A stretch of 43,250 nt of DNA from Euprymna scolopes (lineage: Eukaryota; Mollusca; Cephalopoda; Sepiida; Sepiolidae): assembly GCA_024364805.1 (NCBI GenBank), contig CM044494.1, positions 137,189,236 to 137,232,485 of the forward strand, given 5' to 3'. Shown here piece after piece: positions 20,333-29,346 of the stretch; within the stretch, counting starts at the first letter, position 1; every line of letters starts with the position of its first letter. Made by a program: the position numbers and the translations under genes. The notes beneath the pieces are model-generated. The model saw only the letters and a program-made list of their open reading frames with translations, did no database searches and was not told the origin of the DNA.

Positions 20333-20379
20333 GCATCTATTAACAACAGACCTTTGATCTCAACCAAAAAGCCCAAGCA
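20333..20379 (-). pseudogene. U2 snRNA 5'-end-like segment 3 (diverged)
   Basis: The minus strand reads cttgggctttttggttgaga then tcaaaggtctgttg, aligning with the U2 5' region but with the GTAGTA string lost. It is the most diverged of the three and lies nearest the right terminus. Confidence 0.55.
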
Positions 20380-20454
20380 CAAAAGTGTTGCGGACATACC
20401 GACAGACAGACCGACCGACCGAGTTATATAGTCACTTGCACGCGACTAAAAATG

Positions 20455-21343
20455 GAAATACCTCCCCGGATTTTGCTTCTCACTAAAGAATGGTGCTTTC
20501 ACTTTTATTCTAAAGGTAAATGCTGCTAGAGCAAAAATGACAGCCATCCAACGGAAGAAAAGCTTAGAAATTCATTTGCTTCAACAGTAGAGGAAGTATT
20601 TTGCCTGCAAAGTTAATGATTGGAATAATAAGTATGGCTCCAGGTTGATTCAGACAAGTTTGCTGAGTCTAAGTGGTTGTCAGGTCTGAAAATTTTGTGA
20701 ACGTAAAGAGATGATTAAACTATTTAAGAATAGACAGAAGTTTAACATATTCAGAACCAAGTGAAAATTAGCTGAACGCTAGACAGTCAATTCAAGAATA
20801 TATCTCTATTTAGAAAAATTTTAAGTGTGAGCATATGTTCATATATTTATATCTACAGGATTCACACCTTAACTAAGTGTCCTATCATTATGAATTTTGA
20901 AATATAATTGCTAGGTTTAAAGTGTACTAATTCAGGAAATTTTTAGCAGAATTTAGTTTTCCGCAAAGGGACAGAGAATGAATAAAAGCCTTTTGTAAAA
21001 TTGTTGATACCTCCAATTTTTGTGTGGCTTTAACAATAGCTATTATGCATAAATTAATAAATATTCCCCAAATTTAAGTTTCTTTGAAATATTTTTAGGA
21101 GGTTTTAGAGAAATAATATAGACAGTACCTGTCATCTGAAAATTAGAATATTTCAGACTTGCATTAAATTTAATACATTAATTAGATATCAATGAACCAA
21201 AATTCCCTGAATTTAAATCTCCTGTTAAGGCATCTTACATTTTTGTATATTTTCTGCAAACACGGTAGGCGGTAGTTTCGTGCTAAGCAAAAACACGGAC
21301 ACAATGTACAACCATTCCGTTTTCAGATGTATACGATTATCGC
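20455..21343. other. intergenic, no gene recognised
   Basis: AT-rich, with no coding or RNA signal. The string gattcagacaagtttgctg followed by agtctaagtggttg (20648-20685) is shared with 9215-9250 and may be a small dispersed repeat. Confidence 0.4.
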
Positions 21344-21951
21344 CCTTATTTCCAGAGTTGCATGTTTCAATAGATAGTTAGCGATATCAACATCCTCTTT
21401 CGTCCCTTTCTTTCTTTTTTCCCATGTTATCAAACAAAAGTTTGCTGGCACTCATGCACTCGGAGATTGTTTACACACATAAACAGTCTTGATTATAGAA
21501 CGATCTCTGCATATCGAACAGCCTTACAGAGGTAAGATAAACTTTGCAAAAATCATGAACAACGAAATGTGCAGTCACTAAATTAACTCTGTAATCACAT
21601 TTAACAAAATGTTATTCTCACACGATCGCAATGATCAACAACGCACAGGCACACATGACCTCATGCATTTTTTTTTTACCAAGAGCTATTGTCTGTATAA
21701 AAATGTATAAATACTCTTTATTTGTTTCACATATAAAGTCTTCGAGTGTAAATAAATAAACCTGGTATAAATTTTTGTCAATGTTACAATCATGTAATGG
21801 ATAGTAAAACAACTTTAAATAATTATTCTAGACATAAGGTTTAATGACATTATGTCTTGTTTGTAATCTTTGCAAGAAGATATAAAACTGATCAAAACTG
21901 TTCTGTTAAATTCGCTCTTGGATATGTATTTTCCTAATCCCCCTCTCTTTT

Positions 21952-21953
<2 letters not shown>
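21344..21953. repeat. unknown ~640-bp unit, copy B
   Basis: Same orientation as copy A at 16972-17613 and nearly identical base for base, apart from a missing 44-bp stretch near 21785 and 9 extra bases near 21867. It is followed by a TA run and then directly by RTE-like LINE sequence, with no Penelope-like segment. The minus frame at 21618-21812 has no recognised domain. Confidence 0.85.

Positions 21954-21991
<38 letters not shown>
21954..21991. repeat. (TA)n microsatellite
   Basis: About 18 TA units between unit B and the LINE fragment. The equivalent position in copy A has two TA runs separated by the Penelope-like fragment. Confidence 0.95.
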
Positions 21992-21993
<2 letters not shown>

Positions 21994-21996
<3 letters not shown>

Positions 21997-22385
21997 TGAT
22001 CTGATCAGGTCTTTATTCATCTCATTTTCTTTAGAGTCTATTTTTATCGCTACCTACTATGTTTACTTTGGTTTTCTTCTGTGGATTAGATCTATTACCT
22101 TAACTCTTCTACATCTTCTGATCTAAAAACATCCATCGATTCTTTCAACATAGGCACATCCTCGAAGTCTCCTCTTCTACACCACATTTCCTTATACAGT
22201 TCACATTTAAGCTTCCTCGGAAATTAATCAAACTAAATATGTGTTTAAGACGCACATTACATGTCTCTCTTTGTCTTATTTTTCTCCATACAACGTATGT
22301 CCTCAAATTCCACTAACCCGGTCGCACTTCCATAAATAATAATACAGTATACACATGTCTGATAGACACTTCTCTTGATCGACAG
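21994..22385 (-). mobile_element. RTE-like LINE C-terminal region, minus strand
   Basis: Minus-strand translation yields SIKRSVYQTCVYCIIIYGSA, then EFEDIRCMEKN, later EDVPMLKES and SEDVEELR. These match the C-terminal stretch seen in many invertebrate endonuclease/reverse-transcriptase LINEs (a YGSETW-like string followed by an ED-IRRME-like string). The RT palm itself is not included. Frame breaks are present. It is homologous to 6303-6990 and to 19054-19165 at its left part. Confidence 0.65.
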
Positions 22386-22504
22386 CGCTTGTTGCAAAAA
22401 TTATCATTCACTACTAACTATTACAATCACACTAGAACTTTTTCCACTCTGTTATCCAGTTGTATCACTAAAGTTACAAAACTTTTTGACAACCGCAATA
22501 GCTT

Positions 22505-22825
22505 CACCATCCAGATACAAAGAGGTTGAACAAAATAATGGAAAACCTTGGTGCAGTCATGTCAGCCCTCTTGTGAAATCCAGCCGTATAAATTTTTTGG
22601 CAAACAGTGTTTGTTGAAAAAAGATTAATTTTAGGTACCGTGGTTTTTTGCCTTTTCTTTACAATCCTTGCAAGATCTCTACGATTTTTCAGACAGCCGT
22701 ATGCCATTTTGTTTAGAGAAGGATGCTTTCCTTTATTTCATAGGCTATTGTCACCTGTGAGAGAGTTCCCCTCGATACGGCCACTATCTCAACCGCTTTC
22801 GTTACAATAGAACCAACAATCTTTG
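22505..22825 (-). pseudogene. Tc1-type transposase N-terminal fragment
   Basis: Minus-strand translation gives IVGSIVTKAVEIVAVSRGTL then SQVTIAYE. This is the first helix-turn-helix of Tc1-like transposases, whose usual form is a GASVTKTAE...VSRGTVSKVMTAYE string. A second segment follows: NRRDLARIVKKRQKTTVPKI and VCQKIYTAGFHKRADM, the second HTH region (in the family, RRTLxRIVxKxxKTTAPKI...ELHKAGFHGRAA). Stops and a frame change separate them, and the DDE catalytic region is absent. In a complete element the protein would bind Tc1 inverted repeats. No inverted ends were located nearby, so this is a remnant. Confidence 0.78.
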
Positions 22826-23429
22826 GAAATCTGACAGATCTCTTATTTTAATTTTTCTCACTACTTTGCACTGTCTGAAATAAAAAAAATAAATTCATCT
22901 AATTTAATAAAGAGAACAATTGCCATAAATATAAAAAATGGAACCAAAATTTTGGTAATTTTTTCAACTTTTATAGGCGTTTTAAAATGGATGTAAAATT
23001 CACAAGGCGTTTTATCTTCACCGTCTTACAGTTCTTTTTCTCAACTCATCAATAGATTAACTGAACTTCTTGTACACCAGCTCGAAGGTTTAGTCACATA
23101 CTATTGTAGGGAAATGCGTGACTTACCTAACAAGCACGTGTGCCTAATTCAACGGGTCGGTCGTGGAACGAAATGAATGAAGAAGGAAGAACAAAAACAG
23201 AAGAAATAACACTCAAGTTATTGAACTATAACTATTTAAGATACATCGAATATCCTAACTCTTAATCCTGTTACGATTTTCTTCGAAGTCAACCATATGT
23301 AAGCATCTTCATCTATGAAAATCAAGTGAGATATATAAATATATAAATAAAGCTTACTTCCGTTTGTAAATGTAACTTATCTCGGCTAATAATAATTAAA
23401 TATAAATTAAATTAAGCAAAACTGAAATA
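22826..23429. other. intergenic, no gene recognised
   Basis: AT-rich, with no recognised coding sequence. The stretch 23100-23200 (gtagggaaatgcgtgacttacc...) has balanced composition and may belong to an unrecognised repeat. Confidence 0.4.
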
Positions 23430-25012
23430 AAGCAAATTTTTTATTGCATTTTCACTCCAAACAAGGCACAGTGCAGTTGGGGAAGCAGGAACCCAGAGTT
23501 TAGCATTTCTAGGGAAGAAACTATTGGAGTAGAAAGCTTTCTGGCATCTGGATATCTCTACTGTATAGGAGTGGGATTTTGCTGCTTTTCGGGTTTGTCG
23601 GGAGTATTAACGTCAAGGGAGTGCAACGGCTTGTAGTTCGTCGGAGAATCTACCATTAAAATACTTGTAAAACAGGCAGAGGGATGCAACACTTTATCGA
23701 TGGTAGAAAGGCTGAAGCTTAGCTGACAGTTCGGGACCTATTAGGTTGGTGACTCTCTTTTGAACCCTGCCCAGGAGAGAGAAATGTGACAATATATATA
23801 AAGGTACATGATACTTTCAGGTGTAACTAATTTTAACCATGGTAGAGAGAGCCAACTTTCCTCGCAGCAGCCTCAGCAATGCCCTCGATGTATCTGTTCC
23901 AACTCATGTTCTCTGTGACTGTAAAGCCGAGGAGTTTGAATGAAGTACTTTCAGGCAATGTGTCTTTGGTCATAGCTATTGGTGGTTGGGAAGGTTTCTT
24001 GTAATAATTGAACGAAACAAGCTTAGTCTTGGTAGCATTGAATGTTATCCAGTTTTATCTCCATTCAACTATAGACTGGAGGTCTTCTTTAGGGTTATCG
24101 CCATTGCCTTAGATATTTGCTCATTCATTTTACCCATGTGCCTGTTACAAAGCGTGATGTCATCAGCAATTATACCCATCTCAGAGACAATTTTACGTTT
24201 ATGAATATCAGAAATAATAAATGTCCAAGGATCAACCCTTGAGGTACACCTGCATTTATATCATATTTCTCTGACGTATGACCATTGAGGACAACCTGGA
24301 TTCTTTTTTTATTTAAAAAAGATTTAATTATATTAAGTATTCGTCCAGTAATATTATAGGATCTGATTTGCCTGAGAAGACCATCGCGCCATACCCTGTC
24401 AAAAGCCTTAGATAAAGAAGGTGAAGGTAGGGCTATGCTGTATTTTACCCTTTATCCAGTGCATGGCATATAAGTTCAGAGATTACAGTTAAGGTATCTG
24501 CAGTAGAACGGGCTTGCTTAAATCCATATTGTTGGTTGGACAGAAGTTTAGCAACTGTAAGCTATTGGACTAGAGCTTGCTTAATTATGGACTCAAATAT
24601 TTTAGCAAAATGAGAGAGGAGACTACTAAGACGATAATTTAATGAGTCAGTTCTTTTACTAGAATTCTTGTAAACTGGTACCACAGAAGCAGTTTTCCAG
24701 CAGTCAGGAAAGTATGATTCGTTGAGGCATTTGTTGAAGAGTTTGAGGAGAACTGGAGCAACCTCAGCGGAGCATATTTTTAATAGTACAGCCGGGATGA
24801 TATCAGGTCCAGATGGTTTTGAGGTGTCTAGGTTTTTTATGATATCATTCTCTTTAGAAAGAGCGATTTTCAGATCACCTAGTATGGTTTCTGTCCGCAA
24901 AATCAGGAAGGGAGTGGATTGCTGTGTCCAATGTGGAGTTTGAGGCAAACCATCTGGCAAGCATGTAAGCTTTCTTGGTTGCCGTGCAAGCAACTTCATT
25001 GTTGAATATCGC
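23430..25012 (-). mobile_element. CR1/Jockey-group LINE, copy 3, minus strand
   Basis: Same family as 7050-7800 and 10930-12744, in inverse orientation. The 3' end at about 23440 reads as the complement of gtgccttgtttggagtgaaaatg. The 5' truncation lies near 25012, about the same place as in copy 2. The region from 23750 down to 23480 keeps the C-terminal part; 24250-24560 covers the RT palm. Confidence 0.88.
23480..25012 (-). pseudogene. LINE reverse transcriptase, decayed
   Basis: The longest open piece (24999-24562) reads ILRTETILGDLKIALSKEND, NLDTSKPSGPDIIPAVLLKI, KLFNKCLNESYFPDCWKTAS, VVPVYKNSSKRTDSLNYRLS and then SLLSHFAKIFE, the RT fingers region. Further on, minus-strand sequence preserves the equivalents of motif A (a KAFDRVWRDGLLRQI-like string near 24370-24420), motif B and motif C, but in broken frames. 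The endonuclease is absent. The glutamate in CLNES supports reading the stop at the same place in copy 2 as a mutation there. Confidence 0.85.
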
Positions 25013-25314
25013 TAAACAGAAAAATGTAAGGAACTCTATAAATTTGTAATAACACAGACCTTATTATTAATTATTTAATGTAATATGTAAATGAGCTAAC
25101 TTATTTGATGTAGATTTCTTTGAATACATAGTATATACATAGAAATATCTTGCCTACTGCATATGCACATATCATTATTAAGTCATGATAATGTTACAAA
25201 TCAAAATGTGGTGTGGAGATAAGATAATATTTAGCGGTGCCCTCGCACTCAGAAACCACTATACTAGGTTTATGGTGAAACCATGGGAAGCAGTTTTTTT
25301 GGATGTTTGATCCC

Positions 25315-25660
25315 AGCAGATGAACTGGCCAGTTTAAGTCAATGATATAGCAGCGCTCTAGTGCAACAAAGAACTACTTTGTTGTGGACGAAATAAAGCT
25401 ATCAAAAGCTCCAAGAAAACTAATACATAAATTAAATGCTTAAAATGCATGCCAAGAGAAATATGGAACTAAGGTAATGCAATCATATAAATCTCGCATA
25501 ACATTTTGTGAACTTGCATGCACATATGTTAGCAGCTGAACTCGCCAGTTTGTTAATGGGGGAACTTTCTAGCTTAACAAAGATATGCACTGCCTTGTTT
25601 ATAAGGGTCGCATTCATAGACAAAATGATGCTATCAGAAGATGACTCATATACAAATTAA
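25315..25660. repeat. diverged tandem duplication, period about 216-230 bp
   Basis: agcagatgaactggccagttt at 25315 and agcagctgaactcgccagttt at 25531. The downstream parts also pair up: gacgaaataaagctatcaaaag (25387) with gacaaaatgatgctatcagaag (25619), and catacataaattaaatgctt with its counterpart near 25650. No coding motif. Confidence 0.65.
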
Positions 25661-25854
25661 ACGCTGAAACTACATCCTTTAGTCCTCACATTCCATGAAC
25701 AATGTTTCTGACAAAGAGGGACGAACTGTTGCTTTCATGATCAGAATCTATTCCTTCTAGCCTTTATCGTTGGCAAGTTTGTAACCTTGAGCTAGTATTT
25801 TTTTTAGCTTCTTACATCAAGTGTCTTCATTCTTTATCTGGAGGGATTTCCATA

Positions 25855-26393
25855 ATTATATATATAAGTGATCTTGTCTCCATGTGTGAAAAGGCTCTCC
25901 CAAACGCCTCTCTGAATATTTGATCTCTAGACTTGAAACTTGATATATAGAGGATTTGGACCTGTCGAACAATTTAGATTTTGTTTTAGCCTGTAAAAAT
26001 ATCTGCTAAAAAAAATAAAAGCAAGAAAAAAAACAAAAACTGTTGCCCTTGGCAGTAGTAAGTCGAAGTAAGTTGTTACTCATGCTGTTAATTTTATACA
26101 TGAGCAAAATTAAACATTCATAGGTTAATTTTTAATTTTTCCATTTATCGGTAGCTCAGAAACTATCGACGAAGACTGGAGTGCTAAACATTTTGGTTTC
26201 AATTCTAGTGGATGACACCAAAGTCATATTTTTGTTTCTATACCTTTTGAAATCATTCCTATATATTGGATAATAATCAATAGAGAATTGACGATAATAA
26301 TAATAACAATAATAATAACAATAATAATAATAATAATAATAATAACAATAATAATAATATTAATAATAATAATAATCAATAGAGAATTGGCTC

Positions 26394-26425
<32 letters not shown>

Positions 26426-26450
26426 TAATAATAATAATAATAATAGTAAC

Positions 26451-26484
<34 letters not shown>

Positions 26485-26577
26485 GAGAATTTATAATAAT
26501 AAATACGAAATCTGCATGAAATAAAATATAATATTGATGCATATTTTATGACTGGACAACGCCAGGCGGTCTGTTAG
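25855..26577 (+). mobile_element. Helitron-like non-autonomous element, copy 1
   Basis: Shares its whole layout with the adjacent copy at 26590-27056: acttgaaacttgatatatag near the start, a tRNA-like insert (ggtagctcagaaactatcg...ttggtttcaattctag, 26152-26210), an atatattgg block, a tail with agagaattg and aaatctgcatgaa, and a GC-rich end ggacaacgccaggcggtctgttag. The sister copies end in ctag followed by t. A GC hairpin a few bases before CTRR-T is the usual Helitron 3' end. The tail has been expanded by the (TAA)n tract at 26281-26490. No Rep/helicase is encoded. Confidence 0.55.
26281..26490. repeat. (TAA)n microsatellite within element tail
   Basis: About 200 bp of TAA units with AAC interruptions. 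The motif aatagagaatt occurs at three points inside it (26280, 26379, 26482), so the element tail was amplified along with the simple repeat. The minus frame of leucine runs here is meaningless. Confidence 0.93.
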
Positions 26578-26589
26578 AAAAAAGCTGTA

Positions 26590-27056
26590 TTTTCCCTCTG
26601 TCTGAGGAACGGTCTCTATCAAACTCCTCACTAATTTTTGGCCTACAGATTTGAAACTTGATATATAGAAAATTTGGATGTGGGGAACAAATTCGATTTG
26701 GTCTTAGCAGGTAAAAATAGTTGCTAAGGGAGCAAAATGGAAAACAAGTGGAACTTGGCAGGCGTAAGTCGACTTAAAGTGCTTTTGTATGCATGTACAA
26801 ATATACATGTTAAAACGGTAAATTTTTCACGTTTTCTTATCAATCTGAGGATAGCTCAAACAGTAACGGGTAAGGTTGGAGCTCTAAATATTTTGGTTTC
26901 GTTTCTAGTTGAAAGTCATTTTTTTGTAACTTTTGAAATCACTACTATATATTGGGTAATGTAATAATTGGGAAAGAATTGACTCTAGTAATAAATATGA
27001 AACCTGCATTAAAATAATCATATTTATGACTGGGCAACCCCGGGCGGCCTGCTAGT
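26590..27056 (+). mobile_element. Helitron-like non-autonomous element, copy 2
   Basis: Directly follows copy 1 in the same orientation. It has the same blocks, including a tRNA-like part (ggatagctcaaacagtaac...ttggtttcgtttctag) and a tail ending gggcaaccccgggcggcctg then ctag|t. It lacks the TAA expansion. The frame at 26737-26964 is incidental. Confidence 0.58.
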
Positions 27057-27364
27057 ATTTGCTATAAAAGCAACACTTTTGTGTCGATGACTTAATTTGA
27101 ACAGCCACTCTACGTGATCACGAATCGAGTAACTTTGCATAAACAAAAATGCGGTAATGGATGTACATTCTTTCATTAGTTAAGTGATATTTACCATTCG
27201 GTGATGGGGGGGTAGTAGCAATACAATGATCTATTTCCACGCTTTCATCATTCCTTTCTTTTCTTTATAGATCTTTATGTGTCCATTTGGAATTGTATCG
27301 ATGTGCTCACCATTCTTTGAGAAGCGAGTCGTTTTTCTGTCGCCAGACAAGTTGGTTGTTTTTG

Positions 27365-27480
27365 TTTCTCCGGCATGTCAATCACTTTCGGGTTATGTAA
27401 TGCCAGCTTTAATCATTTCAATAGAAGTTTTTATGTACAGATGATTTTATTTTGCAGACATCTGCACTTTCCGGCCTTTG
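27365..27480 (+). repeat. dispersed repeat T, partial copy
   Basis: ctccggcatgtcaatcactt and ttatgtaatgccagctttaatcatttcaatagaagtttttatg parallel 8520-8590. The homology fades after 27450. Confidence 0.55.
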
Positions 27481-27723
27481 GTCGAGCATCAAAGTGTGGT
27501 AAAGTAAGACACAGGGGCAGTTTTATTTTTTAATTATATTTCTTGTTCCAATTGTGATCCAAATCCATTTCCCATGATATTGCTTCTAGACGATACTTAA
27601 AATACGAAGCTTAATCAAATAATCTTCATCAATTGACTAAATTCTATCCAAATATGAAATATTTTGAATTTTCAAAATATTTTGGTCGGCCCGAATTCAC
27701 TGGATAACACTTACTTTTTGAAA

Positions 27724-27777
27724 GTTGTTTAGGTTTCTATAAATGCTGAAGTTGTTTAGGTTTCTATAAATGCTGAA
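27724..27777. repeat. 27-bp perfect tandem duplication
   Basis: gttgtttaggtttctataaa followed by tgctgaa occurs twice in a row (27724-27750 and 27751-27777) without a mismatch, so the event is recent. Confidence 0.95.
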
Positions 27778-28039
27778 TGTATTCTGGCATCCGTATCTTT
27801 CTATCAGGTAAGGTTTTGTGTTCTTGATTTGCAAAATATCAGATCTTGTCACAAAATCGAATACATTTTTGTGAACACGTATCATTCTAAATATGTTTTT
27901 AAAAATAAAAAAATGTTTTGCCAATAATATCTGTAGATTACCTGATAAAAACATCGATTACTGTAAACTGAAGGGTGAGCAGTGATAAACGTAAGTTGTA
28001 TGCAAATTGTATGTAAATTGCTGCTTCACCATTGTTCAA

Positions 28040-28640
28040 ATTTTATGGCTTGAACTTCCGTTTTATCAAACTCCTTGAATACTCAACAACAGGGAGATCT
28101 CTCTTCAGATTCCACCAGTACTCAGCCATCATGACTGTTTCCAATACCTAGTTTCTCTCTCTCTCTCTTTCATGTTCTGATGGAATCTCTCCCCTTGCTC
28201 GTCACCCATTGAATCCAGGTTCTCAGGAAATCTATCCATATGTGAAAATAAATAGTTCATCTTGACATATTGCAACCCAGGTTGCTGAAAGTAATTGACA
28301 AGTTCTGCATAGTTTCTGATCTCAAAGTTGCCAAAAAACTTCTTCACTACCAGAACAAATACCTTCCACGTTGCCAGTTTCACTTCATTGAGTTTTCAAA
28401 CTCTGGATCTGCCGAATCTGAAGACAATCAAAGATGTCAGCTTTCAACTTCTGCATGGTCAATCCTGAAAAAACCTGACACAATTACATAAAACAGCCAC
28501 CATCCTTGTCCAGTGTCTTGGTGAATCTCTTGATTAAGCTGAACTTGATATCCCGTCTCTGTTTACTAGAGAGTTGTTGATGACATTCCTTCCTTTGCAA
28601 AGAACCAATTCCTACCACACAGGCCAATACTTCTTGGTGT
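28040..28640 (-). pseudogene. fragment of a recurrent transposon-type gene (function unknown)
   Basis: Minus-strand translation includes MKLATWKVFVLVVKKFFGNF, RNYAELVNYF, MNYLFSHMDRFPENL and DEQGERFHQNMKE, then in another frame MAEYWWNLKRDLP. From memory these strings belong to a protein family found in many copies in arthropod, cnidarian and cephalopod genomes (core NLG.SDEQGERFHQD...RYQG.W....MADYCW.L.R). The multi-copy habit suggests a mobile-element gene, but I cannot name its class or activity. An upstream piece (28380-28600) reads LSSKQRRDIKFSLIKRFTKT and continues to GLTMQKLKADIFD. A GA-type microsatellite has expanded inside the reading frame at 28152-28172 (the ERERE run), and several frame changes are present. 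Confidence 0.65.
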
Positions 28641-28649
28641 ATGCTGAGC

Positions 28650-29204
28650 ATCAATCTTTGGAAGATTTTGAGGTTTTATTACTTCAAACTAATGCCTTTT
28701 AGTCACTCAAAACTATCACACCTGAATACTTCTTGTCATAAAAACAATCACTTCCAATCAAAACATGGCATTTTACTCCAAACTTCTAAAATGCTTCACA
28801 TATTAATAAATGTGAATAAAAACATAAAAAAATGACATGTGGTCAAAAACTTGTGATTTTTGGGATTCAGCGCATGAGATTCGTCTTAAATCAGCTAAAA
28901 AACACAGACAATAAATTTGTGGTTGATCACTTATCGATATAAATAATACAGCAGATATATGTGCGTGTGAAAATATTTAACGGATAAAATCTTAAGCTAC
29001 TGGTTACATAACACTGAAATTAACAGGAAATAGTAATAATACACAAAGAACGGTTTATAAAAAATAAAATTTTTATTTGGATGTATGAATAACACGTACA
29101 AAAATATGTCGACAAGTTGAAATGCAACATGTTCATTTCAATTTGCAAACATATTACTATTACTTTTGCGCATGCACAAATTCATAACTTGAAGTAGTTT
29201 AATT
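28650..29204. other. intergenic, no gene recognised
   Basis: AT-rich, with no coding or RNA signal. May include unrecognised parts of the transposon that carried the gene fragment at 28040-28640. Confidence 0.35.
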
Positions 29205-29346
29205 TTCAATATTTCGTATCTATCTGTAAATAGCTCAGATGATAAGAAACGTGACTGGAGCGCTAAATACTTTGATTTAAATTCTAGCTGATAGCACTCA
29301 AGTCATTTTTAACTTAAAATTAGTTTTATATATATATATATATAAA
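29205..29346 (+). mobile_element. Helitron-like element copy 3, left part
   Basis: atctgtaaatagctcagatg, gactggagcgctaaatactttg, atttaaattctagctgatag matches the tRNA-like part of copies 1 and 2. It ends in a TA run, where a candidate LTR interrupts it. The tail resumes at 29884. Confidence 0.6.

Larger units (their letters stand above)
19665..20454 (-). mobile_element. inverted-end element carrying U2-snRNA-like modules
   Basis: The left end CCATTAGTCGCGTGC (19666-19680) is matched in inverse at the right end, whose complement reads CCATTTTTAGTCGCGTGC (20437-20454). Between them are three minus-strand segments like the first 40-45 nt of U2 spliceosomal RNA, a 19-bp-arm foldback (19928-19983), a 10-bp-arm hairpin (20147-20174), and degenerate short repeats of the type aaatgactta (19730-19915). 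No protein frame is evident. A non-autonomous DNA transposon (MITE-like) is the simplest class; a snRNA-derived SINE is the alternative. No clear target duplication was found. Confidence 0.55.

Noticed and set aside
20020-20379. Functional U2 snRNA genes
   Set aside because: Only the first 40-45 nt are matched in each case; the Sm site and 3' stem-loops are missing and the third copy is badly diverged.
26360-26542. Leucine-rich minus-strand frame
   Set aside because: Translation of a TAA/TTA microsatellite.
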